NCBI RefSeq assembly: GCF_014196515.1
Contig: NZ_JACIDV010000007.1
Coordinates: forward strand, 124,001-188,000
From: Rhizobium skierniewicense
Lineage (GTDB): Bacteria > Pseudomonadota > Alphaproteobacteria > Rhizobiales > Rhizobiaceae
Length of the DNA stretch: 64,000 nt
Reading direction: 5' to 3'
The notes beneath the pieces were generated by a model. It saw only the letters and a list, made by a program, of their open reading frames with translations, was not told the origin of the DNA and ran no database searches. Positions 37,610-46,799 of this stretch are shown in pieces. The stretch's first letter is position 1, and every line of letters begins with the position of its first letter. Made by a program: the position numbers and the translations under genes.

Positions 37610-39454
37610 TCATTTTCCGGCATTCGCAGACCACCATGCGTCGGGGAAGCCGATGCCGTATTCAGGCAGGCTGGATGGCTGGACCAGACTGTTCCAGTAG
37701 GCGAGATTCATTTCGCCCTTGTAAAACTGCGGAATGACGTAGTGGTTGAACAGCAGAACCCTGTCGAGCGCTTTGGCAGCTGCGACCTGCTCATCCCGGT
37801 TGGGCGCGAATATGACTTTGCGCACCAGAGCATCCACGGCAGGGTTTTTGATCCCGGCAAGATTGCTTGAGCCCTGGCGATCTGCGGCTGTCGACCCCCA
37901 ATAATCTGCCTGCTCGTTGCCGGGATTGGGCAAGGTCGCCCACAATTTGACGACGACATCATAATCAAAACTGCGCTCTCGGTTGGTATATTGTGAAGCA
38001 TCTACAGTGCGTATCGTCGCATTGATCCCGATCTTCTTCAGATTCTGGACGAAGGGCAAGATGGTGCGCTCCATGCCAGCGGAATCGATCAGAAATTCAA
38101 TATCCAGCGGCTGGCCGTTCCCGGCATTCACCATGCGGTTGCCCCGAAGCTCGTACCCCGCTTCCTTCATGAGTTTGACCGCCTCGCGAAGATTGTCACG
38201 CTGCTTTGCCGGATCGCCGCCGACGGGGTTGCGGTATTCCTGGGTGAAGACCTCAGGTGGAACCTGATCCTTCAACTCCTGCAAGATTTCCAATTCACGC
38301 CCGGCCGGAAGTCCAGAGGATGCAAGCTCGCTTCCCATGAAGAAGCTGTTGATGCGCGTAAAGCTGCCATAGGCAAGCGTCTTGTTCAGATCCTCGAAAT
38401 CGAATGCATAGTTCAGCGCCAAACGAAGCTTTGGATTTTGGAACTTTTCGCGGCGCTGGTTGGGCACAAACGCCTGCATGATGCCGACAGAGCGATAGAT
38501 ATTAGGAAGCTGCTCTTTCTTGATGCGTCCGTCCTTGACGGCGGGAATGTCATAGCCGGTGACCCAACGGCTGGAAGACTGCTCCTGCCAGAAATCGATA
38601 TTGCCCGACTTGAATGCCTGAAACTGAACCTCCTGATCAGCGAAGAATGCGTAGGAGATGGTTTTGAAGTTGTTCTGCCCGACATTGACGTTGACGTTCT
38701 TGCCCCAGTAATCGTCTCGCAATTCATAGGTGATGTTCGAGCCAGGATTGACGGCCGAGATCTTATAGGGGCCAGAACCCATCACCGGCTCTAGCGTACC
38801 ACGGGAAATGTCACGCGGCTTGCCATCGGGACCATTTCCCTCCCACCAGTGCTTAGGCACGACCACCAATTGCCCAACGATCTGCGGCAGTTCTCTATTG
38901 CCTTTTTCATCAAACGTGAACGTCACGTCGCGCTCGCCCGTCACCTCTGCTTTCGAAACTTGACTGTAAACGGTCGCCATCTTCGGACTAAGATCTTTGG
39001 CCTTCTCAAAACTAAAGACGACATCCTCAGGAGTTACCGGCTCGCCATCCGCCCATTTGGCTTCCTTCCTCAGTCGAAACGTTGCCTTGGAAATGTCTTG
39101 GGGAAACGTAACGCCTTCGGCCAAAAGCCCATAGGATGAGGAAAGCTCTTCTTCCGCCGATTTGAAAAGGGTGTCGAATACCAAAGAGACGCCCGTTGCG
39201 AGTTCCCCCTTCGCCAAAAGCGGATTGAGCGTATCGAATGTTCCGGTCGCTGACATGCGCAACGTACCGCCCTTGGGCGCATTCGGGTTTACATAATCGA
39301 AATGCTCGAACCCATCAGGGTGCTTCAGCTCTCCAACCGTCGAAATCCCGCTGCGCCAATTGTCGCTGTCTTGAGCGTTCGCCACAATCGGCGCTGACAC
39401 GAACGAGACGGCGGCCAGAGCGAACAAACCGGATTTCAACCTTGCAAATGCCAT
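37610..39454 (-). CDS. yejA: YejA-type periplasmic peptide-binding protein
   Basis: A 614-residue extracellular solute-binding protein (family 5) for oligopeptides; in E. coli the YejABEF system imports microcin C, and in Sinorhizobium it protects against plant NCR peptides (family knowledge). A signal peptide covers residues 1 to about 28 (FALAAVSFVSAPIVANAQD). The mature part has YVNPNAPKGGTLRMSATGTFDTLNP and the late DYWGSTAADRQGSSNLAG region. I chose the ATG at 39454, with AGAGGA upstream, because it gives a standard signal peptide; an in-frame ATG at 39481 and a longer frame to 39532 are less likely. A small hairpin follows the stop. Confidence 0.93.
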   Translation of the reverse strand: MAFARLKSGLFALAAVSFVSAPIVANAQDSDNWRSGISTVGELKHPDGFEHFDYVNPNAPKGGTLRMSATGTFDTLNPLLAKGELATGVSLVFDTLFKSAEEELSSSYGLLAEGVTFPQDISKATFRLRKEAKWADGEPVTPEDVVFSFEKAKDLSPKMATVYSQVSKAEVTGERDVTFTFDEKGNRELPQIVGQLVVVPKHWWEGNGPDGKPRDISRGTLEPVMGSGPYKISAVNPGSNITYELRDDYWGKNVNVNVGQNNFKTISYAFFADQEVQFQAFKSGNIDFWQEQSSSRWVTGYDIPAVKDGRIKKEQLPNIYRSVGIMQAFVPNQRREKFQNPKLRLALNYAFDFEDLNKTLAYGSFTRINSFFMGSELASSGLPAGRELEILQELKDQVPPEVFTQEYRNPVGGDPAKQRDNLREAVKLMKEAGYELRGNRMVNAGNGQPLDIEFLIDSAGMERTILPFVQNLKKIGINATIRTVDASQYTNRERSFDYDVVVKLWATLPNPGNEQADYWGSTAADRQGSSNLAGIKNPAVDALVRKVIFAPNRDEQVAAAKALDRVLLFNHYVIPQFYKGEMNLAYWNSLVQPSSLPEYGIGFPDAWWSANAGK

Positions 39455-39637
39455 AGGGCGACAGTCCTCTTCGTTTTTCATTGCCCCGCACCATAAGACA
39501 AACATTGGCGAAATATAGGGGATTTGGCTCACAAGCAGTTTATGTGGCTGAAATCGGCGAACATGCTTTCACCTAATTCGCATTCCAGCGTAATCTTTCC
39601 AAGAGAATCATTTCAAGCATTGCAGGCGGCGGACCAT

Positions 39638-40699
39638 ATGGAAAAACAGGCAAGAGGCGTGGGCAAGGCATCACTCCTGGCACTCTCGGTTATCTCCATG
39701 CTGGCCATCGATGGTATCGCAGCCTTTGCGCAGGACGCCCCCGCCAAGCAGGTCTTCGGCAACATCGCCCTGCCATCGTCCGGTCCGTCCGCCTCGTACG
39801 GCTCCTATGCCAAGGGTTGCCAGTCTGGGGCGGTTGCGCTTCCGACCGAGGGTCAAGGCTTTCAGGCCATGCGGCTTTCGCGCAACCGCCGCTGGGGCCA
39901 GCCGCAGATGATCTCCTTCATCGAACGCTTTGCGCAGGATGCCCAGAAGATCGGCTGGCCAGGCCTTCTGATCGGCGATATCTCGCAGCCGCGTGGTGGC
40001 CCGATGCTGACGGGCCACGCCTCGCATCAGATCGGTCTCGATGCCGACATCTGGTGGCGACAGATGCCGAACCAGATCATGAGCGCGGAACAACGCGAGA
40101 GTATGCCCTTCATCTCCATGCTCGACAAAAGCAAATTCCTTACGGTGGACGATCGAAAATGGTCTCCGCTCAATGCCAAGCTGGTGATGATGGCGGCCAG
40201 TTACCCGCAGGTGGAGCGTATCTTCGTCAATCCAGCCATCAAGCAGAAGCTGTGCAAGACATGGACCGGCGACCGCACCTTCATGGGCAAAATCCGTCCG
40301 ATCTACGGACATGACGAGCATTTCCACGTGCGTCTGGAATGCCCGCCCGGCGCTGCCAACTGCAAGCCACAGGCACCCGTTGGCGCCGGTGATGGTTGCG
40401 ACAAGTCGCTGGCGTGGTGGTTCACCAAGGAACCCTGGGCTGCACCCAAAAAAGATCCGAATGCCAAGCCGCCAAAGCCGCCGCGCCCGATGATGGTATC
40501 CGACCTGCCAAAGGCCTGCGCGGCCATTGCGGCAGCACCTTCGGCTGGCCGGGCAGCAAGTGTCGCGGCACAAAAGTCCTACGCGCCCGCAGCGCCTGAA
40601 TGGGACGGAGAAGATGCCGGTCCGCAGTCGTCTCGTTCGGGCGGACCCATGCCGCCTGCCGATGTACCCCGGCCATCCTCCCGCCCATCATCGAATTGA
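39638..40699 (+). CDS. mepA: Penicillin-insensitive murein endopeptidase
   Basis: A 353-residue periplasmic zinc D,D-endopeptidase of the M74 family, which cuts D-Ala-DAP cross-links in peptidoglycan. After a signal peptide (KASLLALSVISMLAIDGIAAFAQ, written from residue 10) come GPMLTGHASHQIGLDADIWW and GHDEHFHVRLECP, the two metal-binding blocks of the family. The C-terminal 70 residues are a Pro/Ala/Ser-rich tail after the last conserved cysteine region and are probably unstructured. I chose the ATG at 39638 because the longer frame is not a signal sequence. It is divergent from yejA. Confidence 0.93.
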   Translation: MEKQARGVGKASLLALSVISMLAIDGIAAFAQDAPAKQVFGNIALPSSGPSASYGSYAKGCQSGAVALPTEGQGFQAMRLSRNRRWGQPQMISFIERFAQDAQKIGWPGLLIGDISQPRGGPMLTGHASHQIGLDADIWWRQMPNQIMSAEQRESMPFISMLDKSKFLTVDDRKWSPLNAKLVMMAASYPQVERIFVNPAIKQKLCKTWTGDRTFMGKIRPIYGHDEHFHVRLECPPGAANCKPQAPVGAGDGCDKSLAWWFTKEPWAAPKKDPNAKPPKPPRPMMVSDLPKACAAIAAAPSAGRAASVAAQKSYAPAAPEWDGEDAGPQSSRSGGPMPPADVPRPSSRPSSN

Positions 40700-40795
40700 T
40701 AGCGCGCGGCTTTCCAACCGGTACAAAGTTGCGGTAGAAGGCTTCAAATCGATTGAAAAATCGCGATCCGAACAAGGCTGGGGCGCAGACATCAA

Positions 40796-41179
40796 ATGAC
40801 AGGGCAACGCTGTATCGCTTTGATCGCGCATGACCAGAAAAAAGACGATATGGCGGATTTCGCCCGGCAGCATCAGGCCGCCCTGTCGCGATTCCGGATT
40901 GTCGCCACGGGCACGACCGGCGGGCGGGTGCAGGATGCCTGTCCCGGCTTGAGCGTGGTGCGCCTGAAAAGCGGCCCGCTGGGTGGTGATCAGCAGATCG
41001 GCGCGATGATCGCAACCGGCGACGTGGATATGCTGATCTTCTTCATAGACCCGCTCTCCTCCCTCCCCCACGACGTTGACGTCAAGGCGCTCACGCGCCT
41101 TGCGACCGTCTATGACATTCCCATGGCCCTGAACCGTGCCACAGCCGAACAGTTGACCGATTTTCATTCGACACATTGA
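40796..41179 (+). CDS. mgsA: Methylglyoxal synthase
   Basis: A 127-residue enzyme that converts dihydroxyacetone phosphate to methylglyoxal and phosphate, a bypass that relieves sugar-phosphate stress. The phosphate-binding [10 protein letters not shown] block, the [14 protein letters not shown] block and the catalytic-Asp region [16 protein letters not shown] are all present. It is shorter at both ends than the E. coli enzyme (152 residues). It is followed after 24 bp by glk, so the two glycolysis-side genes are probably co-transcribed. Confidence 0.93.
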   Translation: MTGQRCIALIAHDQKKDDMADFARQHQAALSRFRIVATGTTGGRVQDACPGLSVVRLKSGPLGGDQQIGAMIATGDVDMLIFFIDPLSSLPHDVDVKALTRLATVYDIPMALNRATAEQLTDFHSTH

Positions 41180-41203
41180 TATCACGGCCATCCAGGAGCA
41201 GCG

Positions 41204-42220
41204 ATGACCAAGCAGAACGACACACTTTCCTTTCCGATTCTCATCGGAGATATCGGCGGCACCAATGCGCGGTTCTGCATTTTGCCGGATGCTAGGGCCG
41301 AACCCACGCAGCTGACGAGCGTCAAGACTGCCGATTATGCCTCTATTGATGATGCGATCCGCAATGCGGTGTTGAACCACACCGCATTGCTGCCGGTTTC
41401 GACGATCCTTGCGGTCGCAGGTCCGATCGAGACCGACGAGATACCGCTGACCAATTGCCACTGGGTCGTCAAGCCAAAGGAGATGCTCGTCAATCTTGGT
41501 TTGAAGGACGTCATCGTCATCAACGATTTCGAAGCGCAGGCTCTCGCCATCGCCTCGCTTGGTGGTGATAACAGGGAAACCATCGGCCCCGATGAGCCCG
41601 ATATGATGGCGTCACGCGTCGTGCTTGGGCCCGGAACCGGGCTGGGTGTCGCAGGCCTCGTTTATGCTCGTAACATGTGGTTTCCGGTTCCTGGCGAAGG
41701 TGGTCACATCGATATTGGCCCACGCAGCGCACGCGACTATCAGGTCTTTCCCCATCTCGACACCATCGAGGGGCGCATTGCAGGCGAGCAGATCCTGTGT
41801 GGTCGCGGGCTCGTCAATCTTTATCGCGCCGTTTGTAAAGCCGATGACGTGACGCCCGCCTTTTCGGATCCCGCAGATGTGACGGCCAAGGGCCTTGGCG
41901 GTGAAAACCGCCAGGCGCAGGAAACTCTGTCGTTGTTCAGTACCTATCTCGGCCGGATCGCGGGCGACTTGGCATTGATTTTCATGGCCCGTGGCGGCGT
42001 CTATCTCGCCGGCGGAATCTCGCAGAAGATCATTCCCGCTTTACGCCTGCCGGAGTTCCGCGCAGCCTTTGAGGACAAGGCGCCGCACAAGGCTCTGATG
42101 CGCAGCATTCCGACCCACGTCGTCACTCATCCGCAGGCGGCCTTGGCAGGACTTTCGACCTATGCCCGCACGCCAGCGAATTTCGGCCTGACATTGGATG
42201 GGCGGCGCTGGCAGGCGTGA
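41204..42220 (+). CDS. glk: Glucokinase
   Basis: A 338-residue glucose 6-kinase of the bacterial Glk family (no ROK cysteine motif). Marks are the phosphate loop [14 protein letters not shown] near residue 15, the central [16 protein letters not shown] and the [10 protein letters not shown] adenosine region. The glucose-binding segment [16 protein letters not shown] is followed by SAR and the [17 protein letters not shown] block. The start ATG follows GGAG. It is the second gene of mgsA-glk; the next ABC exporter gene starts 86 bp later. Confidence 0.95.
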   Translation: MTKQNDTLSFPILIGDIGGTNARFCILPDARAEPTQLTSVKTADYASIDDAIRNAVLNHTALLPVSTILAVAGPIETDEIPLTNCHWVVKPKEMLVNLGLKDVIVINDFEAQALAIASLGGDNRETIGPDEPDMMASRVVLGPGTGLGVAGLVYARNMWFPVPGEGGHIDIGPRSARDYQVFPHLDTIEGRIAGEQILCGRGLVNLYRAVCKADDVTPAFSDPADVTAKGLGGENRQAQETLSLFSTYLGRIAGDLALIFMARGGVYLAGGISQKIIPALRLPEFRAAFEDKAPHKALMRSIPTHVVTHPQAALAGLSTYARTPANFGLTLDGRRWQA

Positions 42221-42305
42221 AGGCCAAGTCTGCACTGGTCAAAACCTGCCCGAATGGCTATAGACGCCGGTTGAAGAGGCGGCTTGCCCGTCTGAACCGC
42301 ACAAG

Positions 42306-44102
42306 GTGGATAAACCTTTGAAGACCGCCAAGATAAGAAAAACTGTGGATTCCGAAACGATGACCGCAGTTTTGAAACGCGTATTCGCCGAAAATGCGCG
42401 TGACCACATTCCCGGATATGCCTTTGCGATACTATGCCTGCTGACCGTTGCAGGCACGACGGCTTTCACGGCCTGGATCATGGACTCCATCATCAACGAG
42501 GCCTTCGTCAACAGACGTGCCGATCTGGTCTGGATCATCTGCGCTTCCATTTTTGCGGCCTTTTTCATTCGCGGTCTGGCAACCTATGGCCAATCGGTGG
42601 CGCTGTCGAAAATCGGCAACAACATCGTCGCCCGCTACCAGAAGCGTCTCTATTCGCATCTGATGACCCTGTCGGTCGGCTATCTCAGCGAATCGCGGTC
42701 GGCGCATCTTTCCGCGCAGGTCAGCCAGAACATCGGCGGCATTCGCGATGTCATGAACATGACCGTCACCTCGGTCGCCCGGGACCTTTTGACATTCATC
42801 GCCCTCGTCGTCGTGATGATCGTCAAGGATCCGATACTGTCCCTCATCATCGTCGTCATCGTGCCGCCGCTGGTTTTGGGTCTGCGCTACATCGCAAGAC
42901 GCCTCCGCAAGGCAACGCGCGATGCCGTCATCCTCAACAGTCGCGTGCTGGGCGCCATGCAGGAAACGCTTCAAGGCATTGCCATCGTCAAAGCCTTCAC
43001 CATGGAAAAGCCGCTGGAAGATCGCGTCAACAAGGTGATCGAAGCGGCGGAATGGCGCGCAAACCGCATTGCCAAACTGACGGAAAAGACGGCACCGCTG
43101 ACCGAAACGATCGCTGGCCTCGCGGTTTCCGGTGTTCTCGGCTACGCCGCTTATCGGGCGATCTATGACAATGTCCCGCCTGGCGCCTTTTTCGCGTTTA
43201 TCACCGCCCTTCTTCTCGCCTACGATCCCGCACGCCGTCTGGCCCGCCTGCAGGTTTCCATGGAGCGTGCCGTCGTCAACGCCCGCATGATCTATGAAAT
43301 TCTCGATATGCAGCCCTTGCAGCGAGAAAAGCCCAACGCGCCAGACTTGAAGACGACCAGCGCCACGGTCGAATTTCGCGATGTTGTGTTCTCGTATAAG
43401 GATGGCGGACCCATTCTGAAGACTGTCAGCTTCACCGCAGAAGGCGGCAAGACGACAGCGCTGGTGGGTCCATCGGGTGCGGGCAAGTCAACCATCATCA
43501 ACCTCATTCCGCGTTTTTACGATCCAAGTGGCGGCGCAATCCTAATCGATGGTCAGGATATCGCCGATGTCACGACGCGCTCGGTTCGAATGAACCTCGC
43601 CTATGTGTCGCAGCAGCCCTATTTGTTCGAAGGCACCATCCGCGACAACATCCGCTATGGCCGCCCCGAGGCGACGGACGTTGAGATCGAGGAAGCGGCA
43701 AAGCTTGCTTTTGCGCATGATTTCATCGTCGCGCAGCCGCAGGGCTACGATACCGCAGTGGGTGAAAACGGCATGAGCCTTTCGGGTGGCCAGCGGCAAC
43801 GCCTGTCAATTGCCCGTGCGCTGGTGCGAAACGCGCCGATCCTGCTGCTCGATGAAGCGACATCCGCGCTGGATACGGAATCGGAAGCGGTGGTGCAGAA
43901 GGCACTGGATACGGCCATGTCCGGCCGCACCGTCATTGTCATCGCGCACCGTCTGTCGACGGTGGTGAAAGCGGACAAGATCGTGGTCATGAACGAAGGT
44001 CTGGTCGTGGAAGAAGGCGCGCACGAGACGCTTGCGCGCCGGGAAGATGGTCTTTACGCTCGCCTCAACAATCTTCAGGCAACGGGCGTGCGTGGCCTTT
44101 GA
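42306..44102 (+). CDS. MsbA-like ABC exporter (membrane and ATPase domains fused)
   Basis: A 598-residue type IV ABC half-transporter that would work as a homodimer. Six membrane helices lie in residues about 35-330. The ATPase domain has Walker A GPSGAGKSTIINLI, signature [15 protein letters not shown], Walker B ILLLDEATSALD and the switch histidine in VIAHRLSTVV. The substrate (lipid, glycan or drug) cannot be read from sequence. The start is GTG at 42306; a TTG four codons later is possible. dapB follows 24 bp after the stop. Confidence 0.85.
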   Translation: MDKPLKTAKIRKTVDSETMTAVLKRVFAENARDHIPGYAFAILCLLTVAGTTAFTAWIMDSIINEAFVNRRADLVWIICASIFAAFFIRGLATYGQSVALSKIGNNIVARYQKRLYSHLMTLSVGYLSESRSAHLSAQVSQNIGGIRDVMNMTVTSVARDLLTFIALVVVMIVKDPILSLIIVVIVPPLVLGLRYIARRLRKATRDAVILNSRVLGAMQETLQGIAIVKAFTMEKPLEDRVNKVIEAAEWRANRIAKLTEKTAPLTETIAGLAVSGVLGYAAYRAIYDNVPPGAFFAFITALLLAYDPARRLARLQVSMERAVVNARMIYEILDMQPLQREKPNAPDLKTTSATVEFRDVVFSYKDGGPILKTVSFTAEGGKTTALVGPSGAGKSTIINLIPRFYDPSGGAILIDGQDIADVTTRSVRMNLAYVSQQPYLFEGTIRDNIRYGRPEATDVEIEEAAKLAFAHDFIVAQPQGYDTAVGENGMSLSGGQRQRLSIARALVRNAPILLLDEATSALDTESEAVVQKALDTAMSGRTVIVIAHRLSTVVKADKIVVMNEGLVVEEGAHETLARREDGLYARLNNLQATGVRGL

Positions 44103-44126
44103 ACCGGAAAGCATGAGCGAGGCAGG

Positions 44127-44954
44127 ATGAGCGGCGATGGCATGAAACTGGTGGTCGTGGGTGCGGCCGGTCGTATGGGACAGACGCTAATCCGGCTGAT
44201 CCATGAGACACCGGGCGTGACGCTTCATGCAGCCGTCGAGCGTGAAGGCTCTGCCGTCATTGGTCGCGATGCAGGCGAACTATCGGGCCTCGGGCCTTCG
44301 GGCATTCCCGTCACCAGCGACGCCCTCGCCGCGTTTTTACATGCCGAAGGTGTTATCGATTTCACCTCCCCTGCCGGAAGTGTCGGTTTTGCGGGGCTCG
44401 CGGCTCAGGCACGGATCGTTCATGTCATCGGCACCACCGGATGCTCAGTGGATGACGAGGAAAAGTTTCAAGCCGCAGCCCGCCATGCCCGCATTGTCAA
44501 GTCAGGCAATATGAGCCTTGGCGTCAATCTGCTCGGTGTTTTGACGAAACAGGCCGCAAAGGCGCTCGACGCCAACGCCTGGGATATCGAAATTCTCGAA
44601 ATGCACCATAAACACAAGGTTGACGCACCTTCGGGTACTGCTCTGCTTTTGGGACAAGCGGCAGCGCAGGGGCGCGGCATCGACCTTGCGGCAAAATCAG
44701 TGCGCGTTCGTGATGGCCATACCGGCCCGCGCGAAGGCGGCGCGATTGGCTTTGCAACGTTGCGCGGCGGCTCTGTCGTGGGGGACCACTCGGTGATTTT
44801 TGCTGGCGAAGGCGAGCAGGTCACGCTGTCCCACCACGCCGCAGACCGGACAATCTTTGCCCGTGGCGCGATCGCTGCCGCTATCTGGGCTCACGGCCAG
44901 AAACCCGGCCTTTATTCGATGCTGGACGTTCTCGGTCTGGCTGAAGACCTATAA
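44127..44954 (+). CDS. dapB: 4-hydroxy-tetrahydrodipicolinate reductase
   Basis: A 275-residue lysine/DAP-pathway enzyme. The NAD(P)-binding [14 protein letters not shown] is near residue 12, and the catalytic block [16 protein letters not shown] holds the conserved His pair and Lys. [15 protein letters not shown] segment in the middle confirms the family. An alternative ATG five codons in ([10 protein letters not shown]) could be the real start. Its partners dapD and dapE are about 13 kb away in this window. Confidence 0.95.
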   Translation: MSGDGMKLVVVGAAGRMGQTLIRLIHETPGVTLHAAVEREGSAVIGRDAGELSGLGPSGIPVTSDALAAFLHAEGVIDFTSPAGSVGFAGLAAQARIVHVIGTTGCSVDDEEKFQAAARHARIVKSGNMSLGVNLLGVLTKQAAKALDANAWDIEILEMHHKHKVDAPSGTALLLGQAAAQGRGIDLAAKSVRVRDGHTGPREGGAIGFATLRGGSVVGDHSVIFAGEGEQVTLSHHAADRTIFARGAIAAAIWAHGQKPGLYSMLDVLGLAEDL

Positions 44955-44977
44955 CCAACCTCTGGAGAGACATTGCT

Positions 44978-45613
44978 ATGAGCGGAACCCTCGTCCTCGT
45001 TCGTCACGGCCAAAGTGACTGGAACCTCAAGAACCTCTTCACCGGCTGGCGCGACCCGGACCTGACCGACCTTGGCGTCCAGGAAGCCAATGCCGGTGGT
45101 AAGGCGCTGGCAGATTACGGCATCAAATTCGATGTGGCCTATACGTCGTCTCTCATCCGCGCGCAAAGAACCTGCCAGATGGTTCTCGACAATGTCGGCC
45201 AGTCCAACCTCGAGACGATCCGCGATGAGGCGTTGAACGAACGGGACTACGGTGATCTCTCCGGCTTGAACAAGGATGATGCGCGCGCGAAGTGGGGCGA
45301 AGATCAGGTCCATATCTGGCGCCGCTCCTATGATATCCCGCCACCAGGCGGTGAAAGCCTGCGGGATACGGGTGCGCGCGTCTGGCCATACTATCTGACG
45401 GAAATCCTGCCGCGTGTGCTGCGCGGCGAAAAAGTGCTTGTGGCTGCGCACGGCAACTCGCTGCGCTCGCTTGTGATGGTGCTGGACAAGTTGAGCAAGG
45501 ACGAAATCCTCAAGCTCAATCTCGCCACCGGTGTGCCCATGGTCTACAAGCTGAATGCCGATTCAACCGTCGCGTCAAAGGACGTCCTGGGCGATATGTC
45601 GGCCGCGCATTGA
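44978..45613 (+). CDS. gpmA: 2,3-bisphosphoglycerate-dependent phosphoglycerate mutase
   Basis: A 211-residue glycolytic enzyme that interconverts 3- and 2-phosphoglycerate. The phosphohistidine motif [10 protein letters not shown] is near residue 8. [12 protein letters not shown], the [15 protein letters not shown] block and the second active-site histidine region [14 protein letters not shown] are all present. It lies 23 bp after dapB with GGAGAG upstream. Confidence 0.95.
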   Translation: MSGTLVLVRHGQSDWNLKNLFTGWRDPDLTDLGVQEANAGGKALADYGIKFDVAYTSSLIRAQRTCQMVLDNVGQSNLETIRDEALNERDYGDLSGLNKDDARAKWGEDQVHIWRRSYDIPPPGGESLRDTGARVWPYYLTEILPRVLRGEKVLVAAHGNSLRSLVMVLDKLSKDEILKLNLATGVPMVYKLNADSTVASKDVLGDMSAAH

Positions 45614-45622
45614 GGCCAAACG

Positions 45623-45656
45623 AAAAGAGCGCCCGTCAGAATATGGCAGGGCGCTC
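45623..45656. terminator. Hairpin between gpmA and the small membrane-protein gene
   Basis: A perfect 8-bp stem, GAGCGCCC (45627-45634) and GGGCGCTC (45649-45656). AAAA precedes it, so on the minus strand it is followed by TTTTCG. On the plus strand there is no T run, so it is better suited to transcription arriving from the right, while it may also mark the end of gpmA. Confidence 0.6.
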
Positions 45657-45674
45657 TCGTGATCAAACACATTC

Positions 45675-45706
45675 AAAATATGAGGCTTCATCGAAGCATA
45701 GCCTCA
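45675..45706 (-). terminator. Terminator of the 31-residue protein gene
   Basis: Read on the minus strand, TGAGGCT (starting with the gene's own TGA stop) pairs perfectly with AGCCTCA. An inner pairing of CTTC and GAAG is possible in the loop, and TATTTTG follows. In plus-strand coordinates the arms are 45681-45687 and 45700-45706. Confidence 0.65.
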
Positions 45707-45799
45707 GAAGTTACGATGTTCGCCGAACCAGTAGGCGCAGAATACTGTCGAACCTGCGAAAACTGCGAAGAATACTGAGATAAGAATTCCGATTTCCAT
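45704..45799 (-). CDS. 31-residue putative membrane protein
   Basis: A short frame of 31 residues. It starts MEIGILISVFFAVFAGSTVF, which forms one hydrophobic helix, and ends with a short polar tail (CAYW, then FGEHRNF). An AGGAG site lies about 10 bp before the ATG, and a terminator begins at its stop codon, so the unit has every part of a real gene. I do not recognise the family; it is not an obvious CydX, KdpF or CcoS sequence. It sits alone, facing gpmA, with 281 bp to the next gene on its other side. Function unknown; a small inner-membrane subunit or regulator would be typical of this size. Confidence 0.65.
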   Translation of the reverse strand: MEIGILISVFFAVFAGSTVFCAYWFGEHRNF

Positions 45800-46080
45800 G
45801 ATCGTCTACTCCTGGCATCTTTGAAACTTGCATTAATAACGCACGATGCTTGAAGAAGTTTCATTGACGGTTCAAAGCCCTGTTTTCGGGGAGTGTCACA
45901 CTGTACGCGGCGGGCACCAAAACAGGTGCACATCGGACAAACAGCCTCGCTTGATACGATATCACGACAAACATCATCATTCCGTCACGCAGACGTATTA
46001 ATTCGCTGTGACAGCCTTGAACATCAGAGGCGAATTCATTCAAACTGTTGTTTGATCGTGACTATCGAAAGTGCTGCCCT

Positions 46081-46794
46081 GTGCGTTACGCCATTTATTT
46101 CACACCCGCGAAAGACGATCCCCTTACTGAAACGGCGTCGCGATGGCTCGGGCGAGATGCGTTCACGGGTGCTCGCCACGATGAACACGCAGCCTATGCC
46201 AACATCACCGCTGACCCGTGCCGCTACGGATTTCATGCGACGTTGAAAGCACCCTTCGAGCTTGCCGCTGACCGCAGCGAGACCGATCTTCTGACGGCTT
46301 TCCGCGCCTTTGCCGGCAACCGTCAAGCCTTTGCTATCCCCACTGCCGTCATCGGCACGCTTGGCCCTTTTTTTGCCTTCGTGCCCGACAGGGTCCATCA
46401 GCCGCTACAGGATTTCGCCGCAGATGTTGTCCGCTATTTCGAACCCTTCCGCGCGCCCCTTTCAGAGAGCGATATTGCACGACGCAGGCCGCAAAATCTG
46501 ACGGAAAGCGAGAGGCAGAACCTGACGCGATGGGGTTACCCGCATGTCATGGATGATTTTCGCTTCCACATGACTCTGACCGGCCCGGTACCGGAAAACC
46601 ACCGTTCGGACGTGGCAAGCGTTCTGCACCGCAAATTCGCCGAATTTACCGGCCGCCCTTTGACGATCTCGGGGCTTGGGCTTTTTGTTGAGCCGACGCG
46701 CGGCGACGATTTTACCGTCCACACCTGGTTGCCCCTGACCGGATCTGCCGGACAGACGCACGGCGCCGATAGCGCCAACGACACGAAAGACTGA
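46081..46794 (+). CDS. DUF1045 family phosphonate-associated protein (2H phosphoesterase-like)
   Basis: A 237-residue protein of the DUF1045 family commonly found in phosphonate (phn) operons. Two His-x-Thr motifs, in YGFHATLKAPFEL and FRFHMTLTGPV, are the pair used by 2H phosphoesterases, so a cyclic phosphodiesterase role in phosphonate breakdown is a reasonable inference. I chose the GTG at 46081 (RYAIYFTPAKDD follows), which gives the normal family start; the longer frame has no support. It is followed after 5 bp by phnM. Confidence 0.85.
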   Translation: MRYAIYFTPAKDDPLTETASRWLGRDAFTGARHDEHAAYANITADPCRYGFHATLKAPFELAADRSETDLLTAFRAFAGNRQAFAIPTAVIGTLGPFFAFVPDRVHQPLQDFAADVVRYFEPFRAPLSESDIARRRPQNLTESERQNLTRWGYPHVMDDFRFHMTLTGPVPENHRSDVASVLHRKFAEFTGRPLTISGLGLFVEPTRGDDFTVHTWLPLTGSAGQTHGADSANDTKD

Positions 46795-46799
46795 TACCC

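Noticed and set aside
45960..46080. Possible Pho box before the DUF1045 gene
   Set aside because: Pieces such as CTGTGAC and TGTCAC occur, but not as two correctly spaced repeats.
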